This document shows, piece by piece, positions 24,101-35,059 of a DNA stretch of 64,000 nt (position 1 is its first letter; every line of letters begins with the position of its first letter). The stretch is taken from NCBI GenBank assembly GCA_964017125.1, contig OZ024903.1, positions 85,111,865-85,175,864 of the forward strand, in the 5' to 3' direction. A program made the position numbers and the translations under genes. The notes under the pieces were generated by a model that worked only from the letters and a program-made list of their open reading frames with translations, was not told where the DNA came from and ran no database searches. Source of the DNA: Flabesymbios commensalis. Taxonomy: Eukaryota; Annelida; Polychaeta; Terebellida; Flabelligeridae.

Positions 24101-26180
24101 CACGAGGTGGGACTGACACTGTATGGTGACAGTGCATTACAACACGAGGTGGGACTGACACTGGATGGTGACAGTGCATTGCAACACGACGTGGGACTGG
24201 CACTGCATGGTGACAGTGCATTACAACACGAGGTGGGACTGACACTGTATGGTGACAGTGTATCACAACACGAGGTGGGACTGACACTGTATGGTGACAG
24301 TGCATTACAACACGAGGTGGGACTGACACTGTATGGTGACAGTGCATAACAACACGAGGTGGGACTGACACTGGATGGTGACAGTGCATTACAACACGAG
24401 GTGGGACTGACACTGTATGGTGACAGTTCATTACAACACGAGGAGGGACTGACACTGTATGTTGACAGTGCATTACAACACGAGGTGGGACTGACACTGT
24501 ATGGTGACAGTGTATCACAACACGAGGTGGGACTGACACTGTATGGTGACAGTGCATTACAACACGAGGTGGGACTGACACTGTATGGTGACAGTGCATA
24601 ACAACACGAGGTGGGACTGACACTGGATGGTGACAGTGCATTACAACACGACGTGGGACTGACACTGTATGGTGACAGTGCATTACAACACGAGGTGGGA
24701 CTGACACTGTACGGTGGCAGTGCATTACAATATGGGACTAAACGCTCTACGTTGACAGCACAATACAACGTGAAGCGGGACTTACGTTGTATGGTGACAG
24801 AGCATTACAACATAAGGGGGACTGACACTGTATGGTGACACTGCATTACAACACGAAGGGAGGAATAACACTATACAGGGACAGTGCATTACAACACGAA
24901 GGGGAACTGACGCAATACAGGGAAAGTGCATTACAACACAAAGGGGAACTGACGCAATACAGGGACAGTGCATTACAGCACGTAGCGGGACGGACACTGG
25001 ATGGTGACAGTGCATTACAACACGAGGTGGGACTGACACTGTATGGTTACAGTGCATTACAACACGAGGTGGGACTGACACTGTATGGTGACAGTTCATT
25101 ACAACACGAGGTGGGACTGACACTGTATGGTGACAGTGCATCACAACACGAGGTGGGACTGACACTGTATGGTGACAGTGCATTACAACACGAGGTGGAA
25201 CTGACACTGTATGGTGACAGTGTATCACAACACGAGGTGGGACTGACACTGTATGGTGACAGTGCATTACAACACGAGGTGGGACTGACATTGTATGGTG
25301 ACAGTGCATTACAACACGAGGTGGGACTGACACTTTATGGTGACAGCTCATTACACCACGAGGTGGGACTGACACTGTATGGTGACAGTGCATTACAACA
25401 CGAGGTGGGACTGACACTGTATGGTGACAGTTCATTACAACACGAGGTGGGACTGACACTGTATGGTGACAGTGCATTACAACACGAGGTGGGACTGACA
25501 CTGTATGGTGACAGTGTATCACAACACGAGGTGGGACTGACACTGTATGGTGACAGTGCATTACAACACGAGGTGGGACTGACATTGTATGGTGACAGTG
25601 CATTACAACACGAGGTGGGACTGACACTGGATGGTGACAGTGCATTACAACACGACGTGGGACTGACACTGTATGGTGACAGTGCATTACAACACGAGGT
25701 GGGACTGACACTGTATGGTGACAGTGCATTACAACACGAGGTGGGACTGACACTGTATGGTGACAGTTCATTACAACACGAGGTGGGACTTACACTGTAT
25801 GGTGACAGTGCATTACAACACGAGGTGGGACCGACACTGGATGGTGACAGTGCATCACAACACGACGTGGGACCGACACTGTATGGTGACAGTTCATTAC
25901 AACACAAAGGAGACTGACACTGTATGGTGACAGTGCATTACAACACGAGGTGGGACTGACACTGTATGGTGACAGTTCATTACACCACGAGGTGGGACTG
26001 ACACTGTATGGTGACAGTGCATTACAACACGAGGTGGAAAAGACACTGTATGGTGATAGTGCATTACAACATGAGGTGGGACTGACACTGTATGGTGACA
26101 GTTCATTACAACACGAGGTGGGACTGACACTGTATGGTGACAGTGCATTACAACACGAGGTGGGACTGACACTGGATGGT
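21150..26180. repeat. 2,515-bp higher-order duplication in the satellite
   Basis: The pattern of unit variants in about 21150-23665 recurs 2,515 bp later, including in-register unit variants such as GCATAACAACAC at 21831 and 24346. This is a second-level tandem duplication of a block of about 60 units. The boundaries are approximate because the units are so alike. Confidence 0.75.
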
Positions 26181-26834
26181 GACAGTGCATTACAACACGA
26201 GGTGGGACTGACACTGTATAGTTACAGTGCGTTACAACGCGAGGTGAGACTGACACTGTATGGCGACAGTGCATTACAACACGAGGTGGGACTGACACTG
26301 TATGGTGACAGTTCATTACAACACGAGGTGGGACTGACACTGTATGGTGACAGTGCATTACAACACGAGGTGGGACTGACACTGTATGGTGACAGTGCAT
26401 TACAACACGAGGTGGGACTGACACTGGATGGTGACAGTGCATTACAACACGACGTGGGACTGACACTGTATGGTGACAGTGCATTACAACACGAGGTGGG
26501 ACTGACACTGTATGGTGACAGTGCATTACAACACGAGGTGGGACTGACACTGTATGGTGACAGTTCATTACAACACGAGGTGGGACTTACGCTGTATGGT
26601 GACAGTGCATTACAACACGAGGTGGGACTGACACTGGATGGTGACAGTGCATCACAACACGACGTGGGACCGACACTGTATGGTGACAGCTCATTACAAC
26701 ACAAAGGAGACTGACACTGTATGGTGACAGTGCATTACAACACGATGTGGGACTGACACTGTATGGTGACAGTTCATTACACCACGAGGTGGGACTGACA
26801 CTGTATGGTGACAGTGCATTACAACACGAGGTGG

Positions 26835-29800
26835 GACTGACACTGTATGGTGATAGTGCATTACAACATGAGGTGGGACTGACGCTGTATGGTGACAGTT
26901 CATTACAACACGAGGTGGGACTGACACTGTATGGTGACAGTGCATTACAACACGAGGTGGGACTGACACTGGATGGTGACAGTGCATTACAACACGAGGT
27001 GGGACTGACACTGTATAGTTACAGTGCATTACAACACGAGGTGAGACTGACACTGTATGGCGACAGTGCATTACAACACGAGGGGGGACTGACACTGTAT
27101 GGTGACAGTTCATTACAACACGAGGTGGGACTGACACTGTATGGTGACAGTGCATTACAACACGAAGTGGGACTGACACTGGATGGTGACAGTGCATTAC
27201 AACACGACGTGGGACCGACACTGTATGGTGACAGTTCATTACAACACAAGGGAGACTGACACTGTATGGTGACAGTGCATTACAGCACGAGGTGGGACTG
27301 ACACTGTATGGTGACAGTTCATTACACCACGAGGTAGGACTGACACTGTATGGTGACAGTGCATTACAACACGAGGTGGAACTGACACTGTATGGTGACA
27401 GTGCATTACAACACGAGGTGGGACTGACACTGTATGTTGACAGTTCATTACAACACGAGGTGGGACTGACACTGTATGGTGACAGTGCATTACAACACGA
27501 GGTGGGACTGACACTGGATGGTGACAGTGCATTACAACACGAGGTGGGACTGACACTGTATAGTTACAGTGCATTACAACACGAGGTGAGACTGACACTG
27601 TATGGCGACAGTGCATTACAACACGAGGTTGGACTGACACTGTATGGTGACAGTGCATTACAACACGAGGTGGGACTGACATTGTATGGTGACAGTGCAT
27701 TACAACACGAGGTGGGACTGACACTGTATGGTGACAGTTCATTACAACACGAGGTGGGACTGACACTGTATGGTGACAGTGCATTACAACACGAGGTGGG
27801 ACTGACACTGTATGGTGACAGTGCATTATAACACAAGGGGGACTGATACTGTATGGTGACAGTGCATTACAACACGAGGTGGGACTGACACTGTATGGTG
27901 ACAGTTCATTACAACACGAGGTGGGACTGACACTGTATGGTGACAGTGCATTACAATACAAGGGGGACTGACACTGGATGGTGACAGTGCATTACAACAC
28001 GAGGTGGGACTGACACTGTATGGTGACAGTGCATTACAACACGAGGTGGGACTGACACTGGATGGTGACAGTGCATTACAACACAAGGGGGACTGACACT
28101 GGATGGTTACAGTGCATTACAACGCGAGGTGGGACTGACACTGGATGGTGACAGTGCATTACAACACGAGGTGGGACTGACACTGGATGTTGACAGTGCA
28201 TTACACAAGGGGGACTGACACTGTATGGTGACAGTGCATTACAACACGAGGTGGGACTGACATTGGATGGTGACAGTGCATTACAACACAAGGGGGGGCT
28301 GACACTGGATGGTGACAGTGCATTACAACACGAGGTGGGACTGACACTTTATGGTGACAGTGCATTACAACACGAGGTGGGACTGATACTGGATGGTGAC
28401 AGTGCATTACAACACAAGGGGGATTGACACTGGATGGTTACAGTGCATTACAACACGAGGTGGGACTGACACTGTATGGTGACAGTGCATTACAACACAA
28501 GGGGACTGACACTGGATGGTGACAGTGCATTACAACACGAGGTGGGACTGACACTGTATATTGACAGTGCATTACAACACGAGGTGGGACTGACACTGTA
28601 TGGTGACAGTGCATTACAACACGAGGTGGGACTGACACTGGATGGTGACAGTGCATTACAACACGAGGTGGGACTGACACTGTATAGTTACAGTGCATTA
28701 CAACACGAGGTGAGACTGACACTGTATGGTGATAGTGCATTACAACATGAGGTGGGACTGACGCTGTATGGTGACAGTTCATTACAACACGAGGTGGGAC
28801 TGACACTGTATGGTGACAGTGCATTACAACACGAGGTGGGACTGACACTGGATGGTGACAGTGCATTACAACACGAGGTGGGACTGACACTGTATAGTTA
28901 CAGTGCATTACAACACGAGGTGAGACTGACACTGTATGGCGACAGTGCATTACAACACGAGGGGGGACTGACACTGTATGGTGACAGTTCATTACAACAC
29001 GAGGTGGGACTGACACTGTATGGTGACAGTGCATTACAACACGAAGTGGGACTGACACTGGATGGTGACAGTGCATTACAACACGACGTGGGACCGACAC
29101 TGTATGGTGACAGTTCATTACAACACAAGGGAGACTGACACTGTATGGTGACAGTGCATTACAGCACGAGGTGGGACTGACACTGTATGGTGACAGTTCA
29201 TTACACCACGAGGTAGGACTGACACTGTATGGTGACAGTGCATTACAACACGAGGTGGAACTGACACTGTATGGTGACAGTGCATTACAACACGAGGTGG
29301 GACTGACACTGTATGTTGACAGTTCATTACAACACGAGGTGGGACTGACACTGTATGGTGACAGTGCATTACAACACGAGGTGGGACTGACACTGGATGG
29401 TGACAGTGCATTACAACACGAGGTGGGACTGACACTGTATAGTTACAGTGCATTACAACACGAGGTGAGACTGACACTGTATGGCGACAGTGCATTACAA
29501 CACGAGGTTGGACTGACACTGTATGGTGACAGTGCATTACAACACGAGGTGGGACTGACATTGTATGGTGACAGTGCATTACAACACGAGGTGGGACTGA
29601 CACTGTATGGTGACAGTTCATTACAACACGAGGTGGGACTGACACTGTATGGTGACAGTGCATTACAACACGAGGTGGGACTGACACTGTATGGTGACAG
29701 TGCATTATAACACAAGGGGGACTGATACTGTATGGTGACAGTGCATTACAACACGAGGTGGGACTGACACTGTATGGTGACAGTTCATTACAACACGAGG

Positions 29801-30592
29801 TGGGACTGACACTGTATGGTGACAGTGCATTACAACACAAGGGGGACTGACACTGGATGGTGACAGTGCATTACAACACGAGGTGGGACTGACACTGTAT
29901 GGTGACAGTGCATTACAACACGAGGTGGGACTGACACTGGATGGTGACAGTGCATTACAACACAAGGGGGACTGACACTGGATGGTTACAGTGCATTACA
30001 ACGCGAGGTGGGACTGACACTGGATGGTGACAGTGCATTACAACACGAGGTGGGACTGACACTGGATGTTGACAGTGCATTACACAAGGGGGACTGACAC
30101 TGTATGGTGACAGTGCATTACAACACGAGGTGGGACTGACATTGGATGGTGACAGTGCATTACAACACAAGGGGGGGCTGACACTGGATATTGACAGTGC
30201 ATTACAACACGAGGTGGGACTGACACTTTATGGTGACAGTGCATTACAACACGAGGTGGGACTGACACTGGATGGTGACAGTGCATTACAACACAAGTGG
30301 GATTGACACTGGATGGTTACAGTGCATTACAACACGAGGTGGGACTGACACTGTATGGTGACAGTGCATTACAACACAAGGGGACTGACACTGGATGGTG
30401 ACAGTGCATTACAACACGAGGTGGGACTGACACTGTATATTGACAGTGCATTACAACACGAAGTGGGACTGACACTGTATGGTGACAGTGCATTACAACA
30501 CGAGGTGGGACTGACCCTGTATGGTGACAGTGCATTACAGCACGAGGTGGGACTGACACTGTATGGTGACAGTGCATTACAACACGAGGTGG
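26835..30592. repeat. 1,879-bp higher-order tandem duplication in the satellite
   Basis: The region about 26835-28713 repeats at about 28714-30592 with a constant offset of 1,879 bp. Shared rare variants include TGGATGTTGACAGTG (28183 and 30062) and the truncated unit GCATTACACAAGG (28198 and 30077). Only scattered single-base differences are visible, so this duplication is recent or was corrected by gene conversion. Confidence 0.85.
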
Positions 30593-31299
30593 GACTGGCA
30601 CTGTATGGTGACAGTGCATTACAACACGAGGTGGGACTGACACTGTACGGTGGCTGTGCATTACAATATGGCACTAACGCTCTACGTTGACATCACAATA
30701 CAACTTGAAACGGGACTGACGTTGTACGGTGACAGTGCATTACAACACAAAGGGAGACTGACACTGTATGGTGACAGTGCATTACAACATGTGGCGTGAC
30801 TGACAATGTACGGTGACAGCTTGACAGTGCATCACAACACAAGGTTGGACTGACACTGTACGGTGACAGCGCATTACAATATGGGTGACAATGTATTACA
30901 ATATAGGGCTAACCCTGTACGTTGATAGCTCTTTACCACTTAAAGCGGGACTGACGCTGTACGGTGACACTTCAATACAATATGTGGTGGGACTGACAAT
31001 GTACGGTGACAGCTTAACAACGCATTACAAAACGAGGTGGGACAGACACTGTACAGTGACAGTACATTACAACACGAGGCGCGACTGACAATATACAAAA
31101 CAGTATATTATAACTCGCGGTGTGATTGACACTGTACGGTGACAGCTTATTACAACAAAAGGTGGAACTGACAATTTACAGTGACAGTACATTACAACAT
31201 GTGGCGGGACTGAAAATGTACAGTGACAGCTTGACAAAACATTACAAGCAGGTCCTACACTGCCAGATTGAAGCGCACCACTTGTATGAAGCTGTATGA

Positions 31300-31777
31300 T
31301 AATTAAATTGCAGCAATGTTGTTTTAATGCTGGGCCAACTTCAAAGACGATGGGTCAATATAAAAACAGCATTGGGGCAATATATCGCGTCTGCTGATTT
31401 TTATAAATGAATATTGATTCATTGTATGTTATGACAATATATTTGACAGTACACCTGTACTGCTGCCTGTACAGAGAGTTTAAATATCACATAGCTAGTA
31501 GCTCTGGCGTATAACAGGTGGTAGCGCCCAAGCAAAGTTTATCACGAATGCAGATAAAACCAAGCATGAAATCGTATCGTTTTATTGGAATAATCATCGT
31601 TTCAAATGACTATTCATAAATAACTGTGATTACATAAACCTGAAATAGTAAGATCATGATGTGCGAGACTGGTCTTCCACTGTGATGCCATAACACCCCC
31701 CCCCTGGAAAAAAACACCATACATCAGCACTGTATTGTTTTCTTGTCGGCGACGCTGGCACAACACTAGGCCGCAAC
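31300..31777. other. Non-genic stretch with a MITE remnant
   Basis: At about 31310-31395 is a degraded member of the TGTTGG/GGGCCAAC group (GCTGGGCCAACTTCAAAG, GGGGCAATATATCGCG). The rest is anonymous. Positions 31765-31777 are the left target-site repeat of the following SINE. Confidence 0.5.
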
Positions 31778-32089
31778 GGGCGGGGGCCCTAGGGTAGTGG
31801 TTAGCACCGCTGCCTTTCACGCCAGAGTCCGGGGTTCGGTTCCCGGTCTCGGCGGTTTGAAAGAAACAAAATTGTTTCTTCCCCATCCACGTGTGAAAGT
31901 TAGTATTGTGGGGAGCCTCTGTGACCGTGCTCGGCCTCAGACCGCCAGGGCTCGAATTTCGAATCCTGTGTCTGGAGGACAGTGTCATCTCACTCATCTC
32001 ACCATCCTCAGGAGGTTCTCCTGGCCCAGTTTAGCCTATATGTGCACAAAGGTGGCCTAAAGCCCGATTCATTTCATTTCATTTCATTT
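31778..32089 (+). mobile_element. tRNA-derived SINE with perfect target-site duplication
   Basis: The tRNA-like head starts with GGGCGGGGGCCCTAGGG. It contains an A-box-like TAGTGGTTAGCAC (31796) and a B-box GGTTCGGTTCC (31833-31843), the internal pol III promoter of tRNA genes. A body of about 200 bp follows and ends in an (ATTTC)n tail. The 13-bp sequence ACTAGGCCGCAAC occurs immediately before (31765-31777) and after (32090-32102), which shows a young insertion with intact boundaries. Older copies are at 49231-49534 (minus) and 54594-54830 (plus). It is not a tRNA gene. Confidence 0.92.
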
Positions 32090-32147
32090 ACTAGGCCGCA
32101 ACAGTCCCGACGTGCGGTGATTTGTGATATGTCCGCTTTGACAATAC

Positions 32148-32243
32148 CTAGCAGACACAATTATCTCCGTTGGTTCAACGCTGGTCGACTGTTTACGACG
32201 TAGCCAATATTGATTTAACGTCTTGTGTCTGCTGGGTATCCAC
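32148..32243. mobile_element. Palindromic MITE, CAGACACAA ends
   Basis: Inverted ends TAGCAGACACAA and TTGTGTCTGCTGGG enclose a GTTGGTTCAACGCTGG / ACGTAGCCAATATTG core. The element belongs to the CCAGCAAA/GTTGGNCCAACG group found throughout the window. It has no coding capacity. Confidence 0.6.
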
Positions 32244-32792
32244 TCCAGAAACACCTGACAGTGTGTAGATGTTGGGCCAGTATCTGACCATTCACACAAA
32301 AAGTGTTAGAAAACATTGACTTGGTTTTAAACATGGCAATTTGAAAAACACTGTTAGTTTTTTTGTAAATCTTAAAAGTGAGCGTGCTCGAGAGTGGGCG
32401 ATAAAAAATGATTATGGCGATCCAGGCGGTGAAAAATTGGACGCTAACTGTGCGTGAGCTGGTGAGTGAGTGAGTGCTCTACGTCACCTACCGCTGTCTG
32501 GGTAATATTGTCACAAGATGTCAAAAGTTGTTTAAAACACACTGAAGACTTCAGATATTTAAACAGTTTGGAGAAATGGGAATGAATAAATGTTCAACCA
32601 CGATGGTCCAAATTATATACACTAAATTTTATAGCTTATAAATAATTATTCTCATACACTAGTATAGTGCATGTGCACTAGTAAAACTGTACAACGTATA
32701 TACGATGACACTAAAGTGTACAAGTTTGCCTTTATATAGGTTTTTAAATTATTGTTACATATTATTTGTACAGTTTGTCCTGTTCAGACCCT

Positions 32793-33032
32793 TTAACCCT
32801 ATCAGCGCGGGAAACGTCTTTATACGTCAGAATCTGACGTCTGTAGACGTCAGATTCTGACGTATAAAGACGGTCCCCGCACTTAAAAAATATGTTAATA
32901 GCCCTAGACCCATAACATAAGTATTGAAGTGAACCGGAAAGGACTAACTAAGACATTTATGATGATTTCAAGTTAAAAAAAACTTTGGTCTTCATGGTTC
33001 ATACAAAAATATTTCGGCGTTCTAAGGGTTAA
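32793..33032 (+). mobile_element. TTAA MITE, GACGTC-palindrome family (complete copy)
   Basis: The element has TTAA on both sides and the termini CCCTATCAGCGCGGGAAAC and GGCGTTCTAAGGG. A palindrome of about 50 bp lies close to the left end (ACGTCAGAATCTGACGTC and its complement). The remainder matches 601-855. It is non-autonomous. The hairpin tip differs from the TYGC-TNN-CGCRA class, so this family may be a separate branch. Confidence 0.8.
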
Positions 33033-33584
33033 AGAGGCATGGCTTAATTTTTAATTTACTTATAATCTATTGCCACAATATTGACTGTCAGTTTTGCTGA
33101 TGACAACATTATATTACTCACGTAGGCATATTAGCAACCATGACATTGAACTAGTGTTGGTTTTATGCTGGCCCACCGTCTTTTACGCTCGCTCGTCATT
33201 AACCCAACATTGTTTGAGGATGTGGTATTTAAAGACATACCACGCGCCCCATCGCACGTACACTATTACGGGAAATCTGACTTATATACTAACAATACTG
33301 CGAAAGCGCAAAAACAGGGTATATTAGCACCAAAGAGATAGACATTTTTTTATGATTTGTAGGCGGAGGTAGTTGATGGAGGGTTATTTATTCATATTAC
33401 ATTATGCTACCAAGTATTTTTTTAAAAATAAATTAACCACTTGTTTCACATATGACTTCTTTGACAAAACTGACTTCTCCATTACTGCGCTTTTAATAAT
33501 ATTATATTTGATAAAGCATCTTTGTTACACTTACCACCACCCAGCACCTTATTAGTGCAGCAGCAGGCGGTCCCTAGCTGCAGT
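33033..33584. other. Non-genic stretch with a MITE remnant
   Basis: A decayed TGTTGG/GGCCCACC repeat lies at about 33150-33240. No supported coding sequence is present. Confidence 0.5.
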
Positions 33585-33725
33585 ATTTAAGGAGTTACCC
33601 AGCCACAAAAAGTGACATTATGTGTTATATACCAAATTAAAGCTTAGCATCTCTGGAGTAAGAAAAGTGATGGTTTAGAGGGATTTTTGTAATCTGACCT
33701 TGAAGTACACTACCGTCGGACATAA
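33585..33725 (+). repeat. Dispersed repeat shared with 45295-45440
   Basis: Shared blocks include ACCCAGCCACAAA, ATTATGTGTTATATACCAAA and GTAATCTGACCTTGAAGTA. They match the reverse complement of 45295-45440 over about 135 bp with moderate divergence. I infer a dispersed mobile-element fragment of unknown class. A remnant of the TGTTGG group follows at 33850-33915. Confidence 0.65.
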
Positions 33726-33915
33726 AAGTGATCAAAATTCGACATGTCAATATGACTTGGGTTAATGTCCCTTTGCTTGCTGGATTAGTAATCAGATATT
33801 TTCTTTTAATGTATCGATCCTGTAAACAAGAAACACATATTAAATACTGGTTTAATATTGGCACAGCGTAGCAGACGATGGTCCAACAATAAACCAACAT
33901 TAGATCAACATCTTG

Positions 33916-35059
33916 TTTATATGTGTTACACATTGGACATTGGAGACAGTATATATATCTACATATGTATCTAATTCCATATATCCAGAATAATATAAGT
34001 TATGGTAGAAATGGAGAACAGGTACAGATGGCCCGAATGTCTTCGCAATAATAATTTTTAGTTGGCATTGGAATAAACGTGCATGTACTTATATTTGAAG
34101 ATGCACGTAGTTTTCGAAAACAGGACTTAGTGCATGAACTTGTATTCGGACACACACATATTTCAAAAGACACGACATGCACATATATTCAAATTAAATG
34201 ATCTTGGCAAAACTATCACAACATTTATAAAATAAATTAAAACATATAAACTTTTATTTTGCACCAATAATGGCATAGCCTAATTATTACATTACTATAT
34301 CTGTACCATAGTATTACTAAGCGCGGCCTAATTTTATACATTACATAAAAACAATATAAATATATATCATTTAACTCGTCATGCGAGAATTCGAAGTTGT
34401 CACAGTTTTTCCGCATTGTCAATAGATCTATTATCTTTTATTGGTGATTTTGAAATTGATTTAACAAGTTTTTTTTTAGATGGGTATCAACAGGAATAGA
34501 ATGGGAATAATTCAACATGGGATGTATCATAGATAATGTATGAACCGCAAATCTTACATTATTATACAATTTCGAATGTGAATTATCACAAACCCGAATC
34601 TTTAAAGATACAAGCTGATGACAGAGTTGTTTAAAGTATCATAGTGAGCGACAAAGACACTGAAAATGAGGGTGCACTTAGTTTTCGAAAAAAAGTGCAT
34701 GCATATATTCGAACATAAAATCATTTCAAAACATCCCCAAAATAAACGATTTTCACTGCATGCACGTTTATACGCGGGGATACGGTATGCACAGTCATAA
34801 TTATATCTTTTCAATTATAAAAGATATTTTCTTATATATCACAATAAAGTGTTTCTTACAGATGTCAATTCAGATACTACGCAAAAGACAAAGCAATTGC
34901 TTTGTATTTAAAATAAATTAAACAAAAACATGATTATGTTCCTGAATAAGAAACTGTCCACCTCAATGAGTAATCTCGATGAGGTTTACTCCACAAATAG
35001 CAGTGAATAAATTACCAGTGTTGTTGCTCATCATCTCACTTTTTTTCGGTCACAACAAA
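33916..35059. other. Non-genic stretch
   Basis: No gene is supported. Two segments (about 34100-34150 and 34665-34700) share GCAC(G/T)TAGTTTTCGAAAA and GTGCATG motifs, so they are probably fragments of one repeat family. Confidence 0.5.

Larger units (their letters stand above)
18034..31247. repeat. 13.2 kb satellite array, 42-bp unit with higher-order structure
   Basis: About 310 tandem copies of a 42-bp unit contain GTGCATTACAACACGAGG and TGGGACTGACACTGTATGG. Each unit carries a 6-bp inverted repeat (CACTGT..ACAGTG, loop ATGGTG). Because 42 is 14 codons, several frames stay open on both strands at once: plus EVGLTLYGDSALQH, minus HCHHTVSVPPRVVM and SVSPTSCCNALSPY. None looks like a gene. 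The long frames coexist, break at unit-length changes, and common unit variants (GCATTA/TCATTA/GTATCA, TATGG/GATGG) change amino acids freely. A distinctive boundary block (TACAATATGGGACTAAACGC) recurs at 18441, 20032, 22211, 24726 and 30662. The array edges are more diverged than the core, as is usual for satellites. Confidence 0.95.

Noticed and set aside
18547-31088. Dozens of long frames on both strands that could be called repeat-protein genes
   Set aside because: All follow from a stop-free 42-bp unit; frames on opposite strands coexist, break at unit-length changes and show free amino-acid replacement.
18034-31247. CRISPR-like array
   Set aside because: The repeats are contiguous with no unique spacers, and the context is eukaryotic transposon-rich DNA.
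31778-31855. A tRNA gene
   Set aside because: A and B boxes are present but the cloverleaf is not convincing, and the sequence is the head of a SINE with body, tail and target repeats.
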